Assembly: GCA_964369385.1 (NCBI GenBank) | Contig: CAYJEY010000007.1 | Location: 21,937-85,936 of the forward strand | DNA from: CALVGQ01 sp964369385 | Lineage (GTDB): Bacteria > Bacillota_I > Bacilli_A > Erysipelotrichales > Erysipelotrichaceae | Direction of reading: 5' to 3' | Length of the DNA: 64,000 nt | Part shown: piece after piece, positions 51,693-60,831 of the stretch | Numbering within the stretch: position 1 is the first letter of the stretch | Layout of the letters: every line of letters starts with the position of its first letter | Translations under genes and position numbers: made by a program | The notes under the pieces: generated by a model | The model's input: only the letters and a program-made list of their open reading frames with translations | Database searches by the model: none | What the model was told of the DNA's origin: nothing

Positions 51693-54600
51693 ATGGGAAC
51701 GAAATTTATTAAAATGACGACAAAAGCACTTCAAATATTATTGATTTCTAGTTTAATGATTGGAAATTTAAATTTATCAGTTTTTGCAGAAGAAACAACA
51801 ACATCAACTACTGTAGATACAAGTGGAGCAAACACTACAACTACTACAGTTAGTTCTGTTGCTAGTTTTGTAACTACTGTAAATACTTCGGACACAACAA
51901 GTGTAGCAGATACAACAGGTGCAACTACTGAAACAACAGTGAGTGTACCTACGACTACAAATGTACCAGTTGATACAACAGTTGCTGTACCAGTTACAAC
52001 AAATGCGAGTGAAACTACACCAACAAGCGAAGAAAGTACTCAAGCAACTCAGACAACACAGGTAAACCGTATGGCTCGTAACAATGTACCTACTGAAGCA
52101 CAAGCTGAAGAATATAAAATCACACTTACTAGTGAAACTATGTTTGGAAAAAATATGACATTTAAAACACTAACTACAGATGAAAATGGTGTGTTAAATA
52201 GCGCAGATGCAATAAACAATTTCTATTATATGCCAAAAGGACAAGGATTTGTAAAATGGCAAGTAATGGATGAAAATGGGAGCTTAGTAGATGCACAATT
52301 CCCAATGACATTTAGTCAAGATACAACTTTGTATCCTTACTATGAAGATTTATTTTTTGTAAATTCATATGATCAAAAAAATGCAGATAGTTCAAAAGCA
52401 ATCGTTACTTGGGAGTTAACACCAAATGCTAATATTAACATTCCAGGATATACTTTCGTGGTTTCATATGCAACTGAATCAAACGGTGTATATACAAGAT
52501 CATTAACAAAAGAAGTTAATGGGACTTACAATCAAACAGTTCTATTATATACAAATGGTAATATTGCTAGTAGCTACAACTATAGCTATGCACTTACAGG
52601 TATTGTAGTTGCTGAAAAATATACAGTGATTGCACATGATTTAGAAGGTGGAGTATTAAAATCAATTGAAGTAGACAAAAATGCTACAGAGTGGATTTCT
52701 CAATTTCCAACAACACTTGATAATTTAGCAGAAGGTGTTAACTTTGAAGGTTGGTATCATGAATGGAATGAAGCAGGAGAACAATATCTAGTCGCAAGTA
52801 ATACTGCAGCAAGAGTAGATAACGGAATCATTGAACCAGGAATTTCTTATGATATTACAATCAACTATGTTGATAATAAAAATGTAAATCAAGTGGTTAC
52901 TGCAAAAACACATGTTGATGTAGTAACAGATCCACATTTATTTGATACACACTACTTACCAGTTTCTACAAATTCAAACTATGCTTATGAATGGACAATT
53001 AATGGAAGTGTAGTATCTGTAGAAGATATCGGATTTATTGATTTTAAACAACCGACTACAATTACTGGAAAACTAGTTGAAGTAAAAGAAGATTTAGAAG
53101 TTGCTCAAATGCCAACAATGGAAAAAGCATCAGTATACACAGGAAATGCACTTATTATAACTGCAGAAGAGATTGCAAAACATGTCAATAATCAAGGTTA
53201 TAGAACAGTTAGAGCATCAGATATTAAGATTGAAGCACCTGTAAGTGGATGGCCAACAGATGTAGTAAATGTAAACAATCCAGGATCAGAAATTAAAACA
53301 ATCAGCGATCTTGGTGTTGTAACGGTAAAATATGAAGTAACATTCATAGATGCTGGTGTGCAAACAAATTTCTGGGGAGAAGTAAAATTAATGGTTCTTC
53401 CACAAGTTGTTCAAATTAATCGCTATACAACACATATCACTCCAATGGGCGATGATACACTTGTAAATTACGAGTATAGTAGTATAAAAACGCCAATGCA
53501 GGTAAGTTATGTAGCAGGTGTCCCTACAAATGTTGCAGGGATGAGTCATGAGTTAATGGCGCTAATGTCAAAAAATCCTGGAATCAACCAATTTAGTATT
53601 GATTCATCTCAACCTTTAATCAATGGATCAATGGTTGCCCTTGAATTCAAAGATGGAATTACACTAAATGAACTAAAATCTGGAACTTATGCATCAAGAG
53701 ATATTTATACAGCAACTCTTATTGGTGGAAATCGTAGTAATATCTTCTTACTAGATGAAGCTACTTCACAATATTACGTATTTGGATATAAGAGTGAAGC
53801 ACAAACAAAAGTTTATGATGGTCAACCCTTTGAAGTAAAAGCAAGCGATTCAGTATTTGCTCAAAGCGAAGCACTTTTTGAAAAATATTCAAAAGGAACT
53901 TCACATGTGATGTCATTATCATTCTGGAATAACGCAGAAACTGAATTTAACTTAGCAAGTTTTGTAACAGGGACTGATGTAGACACTTATGAAGTACCAT
54001 ACAAATACTTAACAGTAGATAGCTCAGATGCGGCTACTAAGAATACTTCAAACTCTGCAACTGCAACAGTTATCATTGAACAAAGACCAATTGTAATTAG
54101 TGGATTGAACTTAAATAAAACAACTCCTAATACTACAGATTTCGTTTATGAAGTTGAAGGTGTAGATAGAGGATTATTAAATGGACATCGTATTGTAAGT
54201 GTTGATGTAGATGGGGAACAATTAGTTCCAGGTACATCTGAGTATACTGTAGCAAATGCAAAAATTGAAGATGCTGACGGAAATGATGTTACTCACAATT
54301 ATGCAATTTCTTATGAACCAGGTACACTTTTAAATAGTGGAACAAATATTATTCCTACAACACCAGATACAACAACAACTGCACCAGTAGTTACGACTAC
54401 AGTTGCACCAGCAACAACAACTGTTGCACCTACAACTGAATCGACTACTGAAGAAACTACAATTACTGAACAAAGTACTCCAGAAGCTGGTACAACTGTA
54501 GCTGTCATTGAAGATGATGTAACACCTGAATCAGGTAGTGGAGCTGCATGGGCATTAGTTAACTTGATTGCTTCAATCATCGGTATGTTAACTGCAATCT

Positions 54601-54881
54601 TCTTAATCCTTTCTAAAACTAAAAAAGAAGAGGAAGAAGATGAGAATGCTACAGATGAGCAAGAAGTTCTAAAACGTCGCAAAACATGGAAAGTGGTAAG
54701 TGCATTTACTGCAATCGTATCAATGATCGTGTTTGTATTAACAGAAGATATGACTTTACCAATGATCCTTGTAGACCGTTGGACTCTATTGATGCTTGTA
54801 TTTACTGGAATCAATATTGTATCTCTAGTTTATGGACGTAAATTTCATGAAGAAGAGAAAGAAGAAGTAAACAAAGCTTAG
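51693..54881 (+). CDS. Thr-rich surface protein with three-helix C-terminal anchor
   Basis: 1062 residues. Signal peptide (about 1-31); Thr/Ser/Val-rich, mucin-like stalk (32-128); an InlB-like beta-grasp repeat (about 135-225, with FVKWQVMDENG and DTTLYPYYED); further beta-rich modules including a second repeat (FEGWYHEWNE near 350); an MBG-like module (KVYDGQPFEVKASD onward, near 710-880); a second Thr-rich linker (about 890-935); then three helices (about 950-972, 1000-1020, 1028-1046) with acidic/basic loops. There is no LPXTG motif. The C-terminal block matches that of the 3083-residue protein. GGAGATAA precedes the ATG. It is likely a surface adhesin or envelope spanning protein. Confidence 0.85.
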   Translation: MGTKFIKMTTKALQILLISSLMIGNLNLSVFAEETTTSTTVDTSGANTTTTTVSSVASFVTTVNTSDTTSVADTTGATTETTVSVPTTTNVPVDTTVAVPVTTNASETTPTSEESTQATQTTQVNRMARNNVPTEAQAEEYKITLTSETMFGKNMTFKTLTTDENGVLNSADAINNFYYMPKGQGFVKWQVMDENGSLVDAQFPMTFSQDTTLYPYYEDLFFVNSYDQKNADSSKAIVTWELTPNANINIPGYTFVVSYATESNGVYTRSLTKEVNGTYNQTVLLYTNGNIASSYNYSYALTGIVVAEKYTVIAHDLEGGVLKSIEVDKNATEWISQFPTTLDNLAEGVNFEGWYHEWNEAGEQYLVASNTAARVDNGIIEPGISYDITINYVDNKNVNQVVTAKTHVDVVTDPHLFDTHYLPVSTNSNYAYEWTINGSVVSVEDIGFIDFKQPTTITGKLVEVKEDLEVAQMPTMEKASVYTGNALIITAEEIAKHVNNQGYRTVRASDIKIEAPVSGWPTDVVNVNNPGSEIKTISDLGVVTVKYEVTFIDAGVQTNFWGEVKLMVLPQVVQINRYTTHITPMGDDTLVNYEYSSIKTPMQVSYVAGVPTNVAGMSHELMALMSKNPGINQFSIDSSQPLINGSMVALEFKDGITLNELKSGTYASRDIYTATLIGGNRSNIFLLDEATSQYYVFGYKSEAQTKVYDGQPFEVKASDSVFAQSEALFEKYSKGTSHVMSLSFWNNAETEFNLASFVTGTDVDTYEVPYKYLTVDSSDAATKNTSNSATATVIIEQRPIVISGLNLNKTTPNTTDFVYEVEGVDRGLLNGHRIVSVDVDGEQLVPGTSEYTVANAKIEDADGNDVTHNYAISYEPGTLLNSGTNIIPTTPDTTTTAPVVTTTVAPATTTVAPTTESTTEETTITEQSTPEAGTTVAVIEDDVTPESGSGAAWALVNLIASIIGMLTAIFLILSKTKKEEEEDENATDEQEVLKRRKTWKVVSAFTAIVSMIVFVLTEDMTLPMILVDRWTLLMLVFTGINIVSLVYGRKFHEEEKEEVNKA

Positions 54882-54891
54882 TAGTATAAAG

Positions 54892-54916
54892 AAAAGGACC
54901 TCGCGGTCCTTTTTTG
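54892..54916. terminator. bidirectional terminator between surface protein and htpG
   Basis: The 9-bp stem AAAAGGACC / GGTCCTTTT with a TCGC loop has T-rich runs on both strands. Confidence 0.92.
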
Positions 54917-54917
54917 C

Positions 54918-56819
54918 TTATTTCTTAGCTTGAATCATGAGTTCACAAATTTGATTTGCGTACTCTACTGGATTTTCAATTTCTAATCCTTCAATTAATA
55001 GTGCTTGATTGTAAAGCAGTGAAGCATAACTACCAATTTTTGAGCTATCCTCATCATTTAATGATTGCATTAATTTAAAGACATCATGATTTGGATTAAT
55101 TTCAAGGATACGTGTAGCTTTCATTCCCGGATTATCTGGTGAATTTGCTAATACTTTTTCCATTTCAAGGGAAATACCTTCATCCGAAATTAAGCATACT
55201 GGATGTGACTTTAAATGACTTGATAAGCGTACTTCCTTTACTTTATCGTTTAATGATGTGCTCATTTTTTCAAGAAGTGATTTATTTTCAGTAGCGATTT
55301 CTTCTTTTTCTTTTTTCTCTTCATCACTCTCTAAGTCTAAATCTCCTTGAGTAATTGATTTAAACTCTTTTTCATCATAACTAGTTAAAACACGAATTGC
55401 GAATTCATCGATATCATCTGTAAAATAAAGTACTTCATATTCTTTTTCTTTTAATAGTTCCATTTGAGGTAACTGGTCAATTAATTCTTTGCTTGGCTTC
55501 GCAGCATAGTAAATGTATTTTTGATCCTCTTTCATTCGTTCAACATACTCTTTTAAAGTAGTATAGTTATCGTTGAATGAAGATTTCCATAAGACTAAAT
55601 CTTTTAATGTATCTTTAGCTTGCCCAAATTTATCATATAGTCCATATTTTAATTGAGCGCCAAAACTCGAAAAGAATGTCTCATATTTTTCACGATCATC
55701 TTTAAGCATTGTTTCAAGGTTTGTCTTAATACGACGTTCAATTGATTTAGCAATTGATTTCATTTGACGATCTTGTTGAAGAATTTCACGAGATATATTT
55801 AGATTTAAATCATCACTATCAACGAGTCCTTTTACAAAACGGAAGTGATCTGGAAGTAGGTCCTTAGCTTTATCCATGATGAAGACACCCTTACAATAAA
55901 GTTGTAGTCCTGATTCATAATCAGAGCTGTAGTAGTTAAATGGAGCACGAGTTGGGATGTACATCAAAGCTGTATAGCTTGGCATTCCCTCAAGTGTATA
56001 ATGAACTACTTTGCTTGGAGCTTCAAAATCCATGTATTTGCTCATATAGAAGTTGTTGTAATCTTCTTCTGTAATTTCTGATTTATTTCGTTTCCAAATT
56101 GGAATCATTGAGTTGATTGTACGTTCTTCAATTACATCTTCATACTCTTCTTCACCCTCGGCCGGATTGTCTTTTTTACGCGTTGTTTCTACATCCATTG
56201 CGATTGGATAGCGAATGTAATCTGAGTATTTTTTTATCAAGCTTTGAATTGTATGAGAATCAAGAAATTCATCAAAATTGTCTTCTTCTGTTGAATCTTT
56301 AATTTCCAGGGTAATTGTTGTACCGACTTCATCTTTTTCAATTGGTGTAATTGTATAACCATCATCACCACTTGATTGCCAGCGGAATGCTTCTTTTGTT
56401 GTTGCACTTTTTGAATCTACACTAATGCATTTGGCAACCATAAATGCAGAATAAAACCCTACACCAAATTGTCCAATAATATCAACATCGGCTTGTGCAT
56501 CAAGTTGTTTTTTAAATTCTAGTGAGCCACTCTTAGCAATAGTCCCTAAATTATTTTCTAATTCTTCTTTTGTCATCCCAATTCCAGTATCGCGAATTGT
56601 GATTGTGCGTGATGTTTTGTTTACATCAATTTTAATGAATAAATCATCTTGATCAAGACGATTTTTCTCATCAGTTAAAGATAAATAGTGACGCTTGTCT
56701 AATGCATCTGAAGCATTTGATATGATTTCACGAAGAAATATTTCACGATGCGTATAAATTGAGTTAATCATCAAGTCTAATAATCTTTTTGATTCAGCTT
56801 TAAATTGTTTCTTAGCCAT
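54918..56819 (-). CDS. htpG: chaperone HtpG (Hsp90)
   Basis: 633-residue bacterial Hsp90, cytosolic ATP-dependent chaperone. The N-terminal GHKL ATPase has IFLREIISNASDALDKRHYL, IRDTGIGMTKEEL and IGQFGVGFYSAFMVA; the middle domain has LNISREILQQDRQMKSIAKSIERR with the catalytic Arg region; the C-terminal dimerisation domain runs to the end. Length is typical. GGAGG lies 6 bases before the ATG. Two CIRCE elements overlie its promoter, so HrcA control is expected, which is unusual for htpG (in Bacillus subtilis htpG is not in the HrcA class). Confidence 0.97.
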   Translation of the reverse strand: MAKKQFKAESKRLLDLMINSIYTHREIFLREIISNASDALDKRHYLSLTDEKNRLDQDDLFIKIDVNKTSRTITIRDTGIGMTKEELENNLGTIAKSGSLEFKKQLDAQADVDIIGQFGVGFYSAFMVAKCISVDSKSATTKEAFRWQSSGDDGYTITPIEKDEVGTTITLEIKDSTEEDNFDEFLDSHTIQSLIKKYSDYIRYPIAMDVETTRKKDNPAEGEEEYEDVIEERTINSMIPIWKRNKSEITEEDYNNFYMSKYMDFEAPSKVVHYTLEGMPSYTALMYIPTRAPFNYYSSDYESGLQLYCKGVFIMDKAKDLLPDHFRFVKGLVDSDDLNLNISREILQQDRQMKSIAKSIERRIKTNLETMLKDDREKYETFFSSFGAQLKYGLYDKFGQAKDTLKDLVLWKSSFNDNYTTLKEYVERMKEDQKYIYYAAKPSKELIDQLPQMELLKEKEYEVLYFTDDIDEFAIRVLTSYDEKEFKSITQGDLDLESDEEKKEKEEIATENKSLLEKMSTSLNDKVKEVRLSSHLKSHPVCLISDEGISLEMEKVLANSPDNPGMKATRILEINPNHDVFKLMQSLNDEDSSKIGSYASLLYNQALLIEGLEIENPVEYANQICELMIQAKK

Positions 56820-56828
56820 AGTTCCTCC

Positions 56829-56855
56829 TTAGCACTCATAATGAGTAATTGCTAA
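56829..56855. promoter_or_regulatory. CIRCE element 1 (HrcA operator)
   Basis: TTAGCACTC-N9-AATTGCTAA. The left arm is perfect, the right arm matches GAGTGCTAA at 7 of 9 positions, and the 9-base spacer is exact. It covers the likely transcript start and abuts the ribosome binding site of htpG. Confidence 0.88.
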
Positions 56856-56858
56856 TTT

Positions 56859-56887
56859 AGTATAAAACAAATCATTAGCACTGTCAA
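56859..56887 (-). promoter_or_regulatory. htpG promoter
   Basis: On the minus strand, TTGACA (56882-56887) and TATACT (56859-56864) are separated by 17 bases. The -35 box lies inside the second CIRCE element; the first lies just downstream of the -10 box. Confidence 0.9.
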
Positions 56888-56901
56888 TAATTGAATGCTA
56901 A
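56875..56901. promoter_or_regulatory. CIRCE element 2 (HrcA operator)
   Basis: TTAGCACTG-N9-GAATGCTAA. Each arm departs from the consensus TTAGCACTC-N9-GAGTGCTAA at one base, with an exact 9-base spacer. It covers the -35 box of htpG. Confidence 0.88.
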
Positions 56902-56916
56902 AAAAATGTAGTTTTA

Positions 56917-56949
56917 ATAAAAAAACTCACTGGAATTTATCCAATGAGT
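56917..56949 (-). terminator. terminator of the flavin reductase gene
   Basis: On the minus strand, ACTCATTGG pairs with CCAGTGAGT (9 bp with one G-U) and is followed by a T run. It lies between the reductase stop and htpG's upstream region. Confidence 0.75.
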
Positions 56950-56956
56950 AAGAAAA

Positions 56957-59059
56957 TTATTGAATTTCTTGAGAGATAACGTCAGCAGCTTCCCAACCAT
57001 AACCTAAAGCTTGGTCAAAGCCGTTTCCGTAACGTTTTCCGTCTTTTTCTTCGATTGATCCTGCAACATCTCCAGCAGCATATAATCCAGGAATGATTTC
57101 TCCATCCGTATTGAATACATGTGTTTGTGTGTCAGTTACAAGTCCACCAGTTGTTAAGTATAGTGTAGGCATAACGCGAGTAATCCAAATTCCATCACGC
57201 GTTTCGATGTATGGTAAGTTGCCACGACCGAATTCATTTTTCTCTCCGCTAAGTGCTACTTCATTGTTTTTCTCGATAGCTTCAGCTAATCCTGGTAAAT
57301 CTAATGCTTCAGCAGCTTCTTCTACAGTTGCGTAGTGTTGAGTAGCTGGGCGATCAAATAAACCTTCATAAGAGAATCCGTAAGCATCAAAGTCTTTTGT
57401 CGATTGCATTGCTTGTTCATCATAAATGTAGTAGAATTCTCCACCATGTTCTTCATTTACTAATGCATGTGATAATACATGATGATTTGAACTCATGATA
57501 TTAGCGAATTCATAACCTGTTGTATCTACTAGGATACCTGGAGTTGAAGAGTGCATAAATGACAATGAGTAAGTTGAACCGTATTCAGACATGAATGCTC
57601 CAAGTTCTCTTCCCATAGTCTCAATATCAGCACCAATTGCTTGTGCCATTAAGATACCGTCTCCTGTTGAACCAGGGTTTGCATTGAAGTCAAGTCCTGC
57701 ATATTGAGGATAGTATTCTGCAACCATTTCTGGGTTTTCAGCAAATCCACCAGTTGCAAGTAATACAGCATCAGCATATACTGTGTATTGTTTTCCATCT
57801 TCACTAGATGCTTTAACACCAATAACTGCTCCTGAATCATCTGTGATTAACTCAGTTACTTCTGTTGCATAGTGAATTGGTGTCTCAAGTTTAGTTAAAC
57901 GATCAGCTAGGAACATTGCAGCATATCCTGCACCACCGTTGTAACAACCAGGAGCTAAATAAGGTGTAAGACCATATTGAGTTCCACCTTCGTAGTATCC
58001 CATAGAAGAGAATCCTACTCCAATTTCATGGAACCAGTCAACTACTTTACCAGCATTTACTAACATAACTTGTTGGTAAGGTTGTTCTTTATTATAACGA
58101 TCATATTCAGGTGTGATTAAGTATTCAAAGTATGGTAATAAAATTTCCATATTCCAACTCGCTGATTCTTGTTCAGCACCTAAAGCAAAGTTTGATGTAA
58201 CTTCTGAGTAAGAGTTCATGATACCACTATAAGTAGTTGCCATAGCTCCCCCTGGAATATCCATTTTTTCAAACATTACTACTTCATGTCCCATTTCAGC
58301 AAGACGTGTTCCTGCTACAAGACCAGCAGTTCCTGCACCAACTACTACAACTTCAGTAGTAAGTTCGATTTGTTCTTCCACGATTTCTGGTTGTGGTACA
58401 TCAACTTCATAAGTACTTAGTGATCCACCAGCTTCTGTGATTGCATCTCTAACTGCTTGTTTAACTGCGTTACTTGATACTGTTGCCCCAGAAACACCGT
58501 CAACATTTAAGCTTTGTGCTTCAACGATTTTCCCTGGAACACGAGAAGTAGCATAGTTACCAATTCCCATTGTTTCATCATGAGATGTCACGACAACATT
58601 AGCGATAGCTCCATCTTTGAAAGTTGTTGTTACATAGATCCAGTTTTTATAACCCATAACTTGAGTTACATATTCTCCATCTTGAGCAGCTGTTGCAACT
58701 TGTTCTTCCCCTTTAGCTGCAGACATTGCTTGTTCAAGTGCAGATAATACTGCGTTACTAGTTGCTGTTGCACCACTAACTACTTCAACTTCAACTCCGT
58801 TGTTTTCAACGATTGTAGTAGCTAGGCTAGTCATTGCCTCACCACCGTATTCTGGTGTTTCTTTTTCCCCTGTAATTACTACATCTTCAATTGAAGATTC
58901 GTTTACTGTGATAGTAACTTGTACCTCTCCAGCATAGCCTTGTGCACTCCCAGAATACTCTCCAGCAGTGAACTGAGCTGTTTGTTCAGTTTCGTTAGTT
59001 GTTGAACATCCAGCAAGTACTAGTGTAAGAACTAGTAGTGAATAAAATAATTTCTTCAT
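56957..59059 (-). CDS. secreted flavinylated FMN/FAD fumarate-reductase-like lipoprotein
   Basis: 700 residues. Lipobox LAGC (Cys 19), then two FMN-binding domains (about 30-118 and 122-212). Each carries an ApbE-type flavinylation motif: VVSGATATS in the first and DGVSGATVSS in the second. A flavoprotein domain (about 232-700) has the FAD-binding VVVVGAGTAGLVAGTRLAEMGHEVVMFEK and C-terminal GLYAAGDVAG. Other parts fit the fumarate/urocanate reductase family, with TGGL in place of the usual HTMGG. It would reduce an external acceptor with electrons passed through covalent FMN, in the extracellular electron-transfer style of Gram-positives. The substrate is not known; the ApbE enzyme is not in the window. 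Confidence 0.9.
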   Translation of the reverse strand: MKKLFYSLLVLTLVLAGCSTTNETEQTAQFTAGEYSGSAQGYAGEVQVTITVNESSIEDVVITGEKETPEYGGEAMTSLATTIVENNGVEVEVVSGATATSNAVLSALEQAMSAAKGEEQVATAAQDGEYVTQVMGYKNWIYVTTTFKDGAIANVVVTSHDETMGIGNYATSRVPGKIVEAQSLNVDGVSGATVSSNAVKQAVRDAITEAGGSLSTYEVDVPQPEIVEEQIELTTEVVVVGAGTAGLVAGTRLAEMGHEVVMFEKMDIPGGAMATTYSGIMNSYSEVTSNFALGAEQESASWNMEILLPYFEYLITPEYDRYNKEQPYQQVMLVNAGKVVDWFHEIGVGFSSMGYYEGGTQYGLTPYLAPGCYNGGAGYAAMFLADRLTKLETPIHYATEVTELITDDSGAVIGVKASSEDGKQYTVYADAVLLATGGFAENPEMVAEYYPQYAGLDFNANPGSTGDGILMAQAIGADIETMGRELGAFMSEYGSTYSLSFMHSSTPGILVDTTGYEFANIMSSNHHVLSHALVNEEHGGEFYYIYDEQAMQSTKDFDAYGFSYEGLFDRPATQHYATVEEAAEALDLPGLAEAIEKNNEVALSGEKNEFGRGNLPYIETRDGIWITRVMPTLYLTTGGLVTDTQTHVFNTDGEIIPGLYAAGDVAGSIEEKDGKRYGNGFDQALGYGWEAADVISQEIQ

Positions 59060-59080
59060 TTCTCTTCCTCCATGATATAA

Positions 59081-59111
59081 ATGCTACAACCTCATGCATC
59101 ATGAGAGTCAA
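59081..59111 (-). promoter_or_regulatory. MerR-type promoter of the flavin reductase gene
   Basis: On the minus strand, TTGACT (59106-59111) and TAGCAT (59081-59086) are separated by 19 bases, the long spacer characteristic of MerR-activated promoters. Within the spacer lies the perfect dyad CTCATG-CAT-CATGAG (59091-59105). The probable regulator is the MerR gene just upstream. Confidence 0.75.
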
Positions 59112-59262
59112 CAACAAAATAATATATTCACATGATAAAAAATAAACATGTTCATTTATTATCAAGTTATCTAGAGATTTACAGGATTTTAGTAGATAAA
59201 AATTAAGAAATTAAAGAGTATTATATAAAAGGTAAAGGGATGAGTGCTTGTATATGAATAAT

Positions 59263-59293
59263 AAAAAAGCAACCCTCATGCTACTTGAGGGTT
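59263..59293 (-). terminator. terminator of the MerR-type regulator gene
   Basis: On the minus strand, the 8-bp stem AACCCTCA / TGAGGGTT with a 7-base loop is followed by GC and six T residues. It overlaps the MerR stop region. Confidence 0.85.
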
Positions 59294-60098
59294 ACTCGAT
59301 AGGAATAATTAGTTCAAAAATATTTAGCTTTACATCCTCGTCTGTACGACTAGATAGAATCAATCGAGTCATTGGACTAGCTCGGAGTTTGTATTGAGGG
59401 TATTGTTTAAAAAAGTCATGTATTTCTTCTTGTAGAAGGCGAGTATTGACACGATTTAAATAACTCATATATTTAAGTGCAAAATAACCTTTATTTATAC
59501 GATTTACATTTTTCGAGTCATCTTGTATGAGTCGGTGATATACCTTGGAAGTTGCAATGACACCAATATGTACTTGTTTAATTTCATTGTGTTCAATGAC
59601 TAACTCTAAAGATGAATTAGTATGGAATAAATGACTATACCATTTACTAATGTGATCTTGCAGTTTGATTGAAGAGTCCTTTGCTTCATTTGTAAAATCA
59701 TCGATAGCATTAATACGATAATATCCTTCACTTTCAATTATTCTAAAGTGAGTTTCTCCTGCGAGATAGGCATTGATTTCTTGAATGTTTTGAGCAAGTT
59801 TTTCGTAACGCATTTGTGCTTCAAGAACCGCTTCATAGTTTTTCTTGTTGACTTCCTCTAGCTGTTTTACCAATTCATCAGTGCGATGTTGTTGATATAC
59901 AAAATCACAATCTTTTAGTGGAAATCCAGCATTGCGTAATTTTATGATTGTACCTAATTTTTGAAATCCATAGCTATCAAAAATACGATAGCTATTCGCA
60001 TCGCGCTCGCACTCTAAAATTCCCATCTCTACATAACTGTGAATAGTTTGTGGAGATATATTATAAACTTTTGCCAATTGTCCTACTGTATACTTCAT
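59292..60098 (-). CDS. MerR-family transcription regulator with C-terminal effector domain
   Basis: 268 residues. The MerR DNA-binding domain is at the N-terminus (YTVGQLAKVYNISPQTIHSYVEMGIL, then SYRIFDSYGFQKLGTIIKLRNAGFPLKD). A coiled-coil dimerisation helix (about 75-115) leads to a GyrI-like effector-binding domain (about 120-268). It lacks conserved metal-binding Cys, so it probably senses an organic ligand. The downstream flavin reductase gene has a MerR-type promoter with a dyad, so activation of the reductase by this protein is likely. A terminator separates the two transcripts. Confidence 0.87.
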   Translation of the reverse strand: MKYTVGQLAKVYNISPQTIHSYVEMGILECERDANSYRIFDSYGFQKLGTIIKLRNAGFPLKDCDFVYQQHRTDELVKQLEEVNKKNYEAVLEAQMRYEKLAQNIQEINAYLAGETHFRIIESEGYYRINAIDDFTNEAKDSSIKLQDHISKWYSHLFHTNSSLELVIEHNEIKQVHIGVIATSKVYHRLIQDDSKNVNRINKGYFALKYMSYLNRVNTRLLQEEIHDFFKQYPQYKLRASPMTRLILSSRTDEDVKLNIFELIIPIE

Positions 60099-60214
60099 AA
60101 AATCCTCGATTCACTATATGAATATTGTATATAATTTTAAGCAAAAACACAAATTTTTTTAATGGTTATTTTGGGAGTATGATATAATGATTTGGTCTAA
60201 AGGAGGGTACGAGG

Positions 60215-60781
60215 ATGAATGATTTAAAGAAAAATGATAAAGGTTTTACACTTGTAGAATTAGTGATTGTTGTTGCAATTATTGCAATACTTGCAACTGT
60301 GCTTGCACCACAATATTTACAATATGTTGAACGTTCGCGTGAGTCTAACGATCTTCAATTAGCAACAAATTTAATTGAAGCAGTAGAAGTAGCTGTGTCA
60401 GATCCGGAAAATAACGTTCCACCAGGAATTGAATTGTATGTTGTGTGGGAAACAGACAATGATCAAGCGGATCAAAAAGGACGTGTTTTAATTGGGGTAA
60501 ATAATAACTTGTCCTATGCAGGAGCAAGTGAGTTTGAACAAAATGTACTCAATGCAGTTGGTGCAATTTTACCATCAACTTCAGGGAGAACGACAAGTGC
60601 AGGGGCATGGAATAATCTTCCTTATATTGATATTGGGATTTCAGAATCTGCTATTTCACAAGTTGAGGATTTAAAATTCTCCGTGAATACTTCAACAGGA
60701 GATGTGACTTATTATGGTGGAGTTAGTGGAGTAACACCAAATGATTCTCATTGGGCAGATGCTTTTGGGTTAACCAAATAG
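60215..60781 (+). CDS. type IV pilin-like protein
   Basis: 188 residues. A 10-residue leader ends in KG, followed by FTLVELVIVVAIIAILATVLAPQYLQYVERSRESND, the prepilin/pseudopilin signature with Glu at +5 of the mature protein. The soluble part (about 45-188) is Asn/Ser/Gly-rich, without Cys, and not of a family I know. GGAGG precedes the ATG. No prepilin peptidase, assembly ATPase or platform gene is in the window, and flanking genes are regulators unrelated to pili. It is either an orphan major pilin of an unlinked system or a pseudopilin. Confidence 0.9.
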   Translation: MNDLKKNDKGFTLVELVIVVAIIAILATVLAPQYLQYVERSRESNDLQLATNLIEAVEVAVSDPENNVPPGIELYVVWETDNDQADQKGRVLIGVNNNLSYAGASEFEQNVLNAVGAILPSTSGRTTSAGAWNNLPYIDIGISESAISQVEDLKFSVNTSTGDVTYYGGVSGVTPNDSHWADAFGLTK

Positions 60782-60792
60782 ACGAAAAAATT

Positions 60793-60821
60793 CTTTCTCT
60801 ATTCAAAGAGAAAGTTTTTTT
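60793..60821 (+). terminator. terminator of the pilin-like gene
   Basis: The 8-bp stem CTTTCTCT / AGAGAAAG with a 6-base loop is followed by seven T residues. Confidence 0.9.
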
Positions 60822-60831
60822 AATTTACATA

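Noticed and set aside
51804..52103. Cys-rich 99-residue minus-strand open reading frame
   Set aside because: It is antisense to the Thr-rich stalk of the surface protein. ACA/ACT-rich codons give Cys and Ser on the other strand, so the bias is an artefact.
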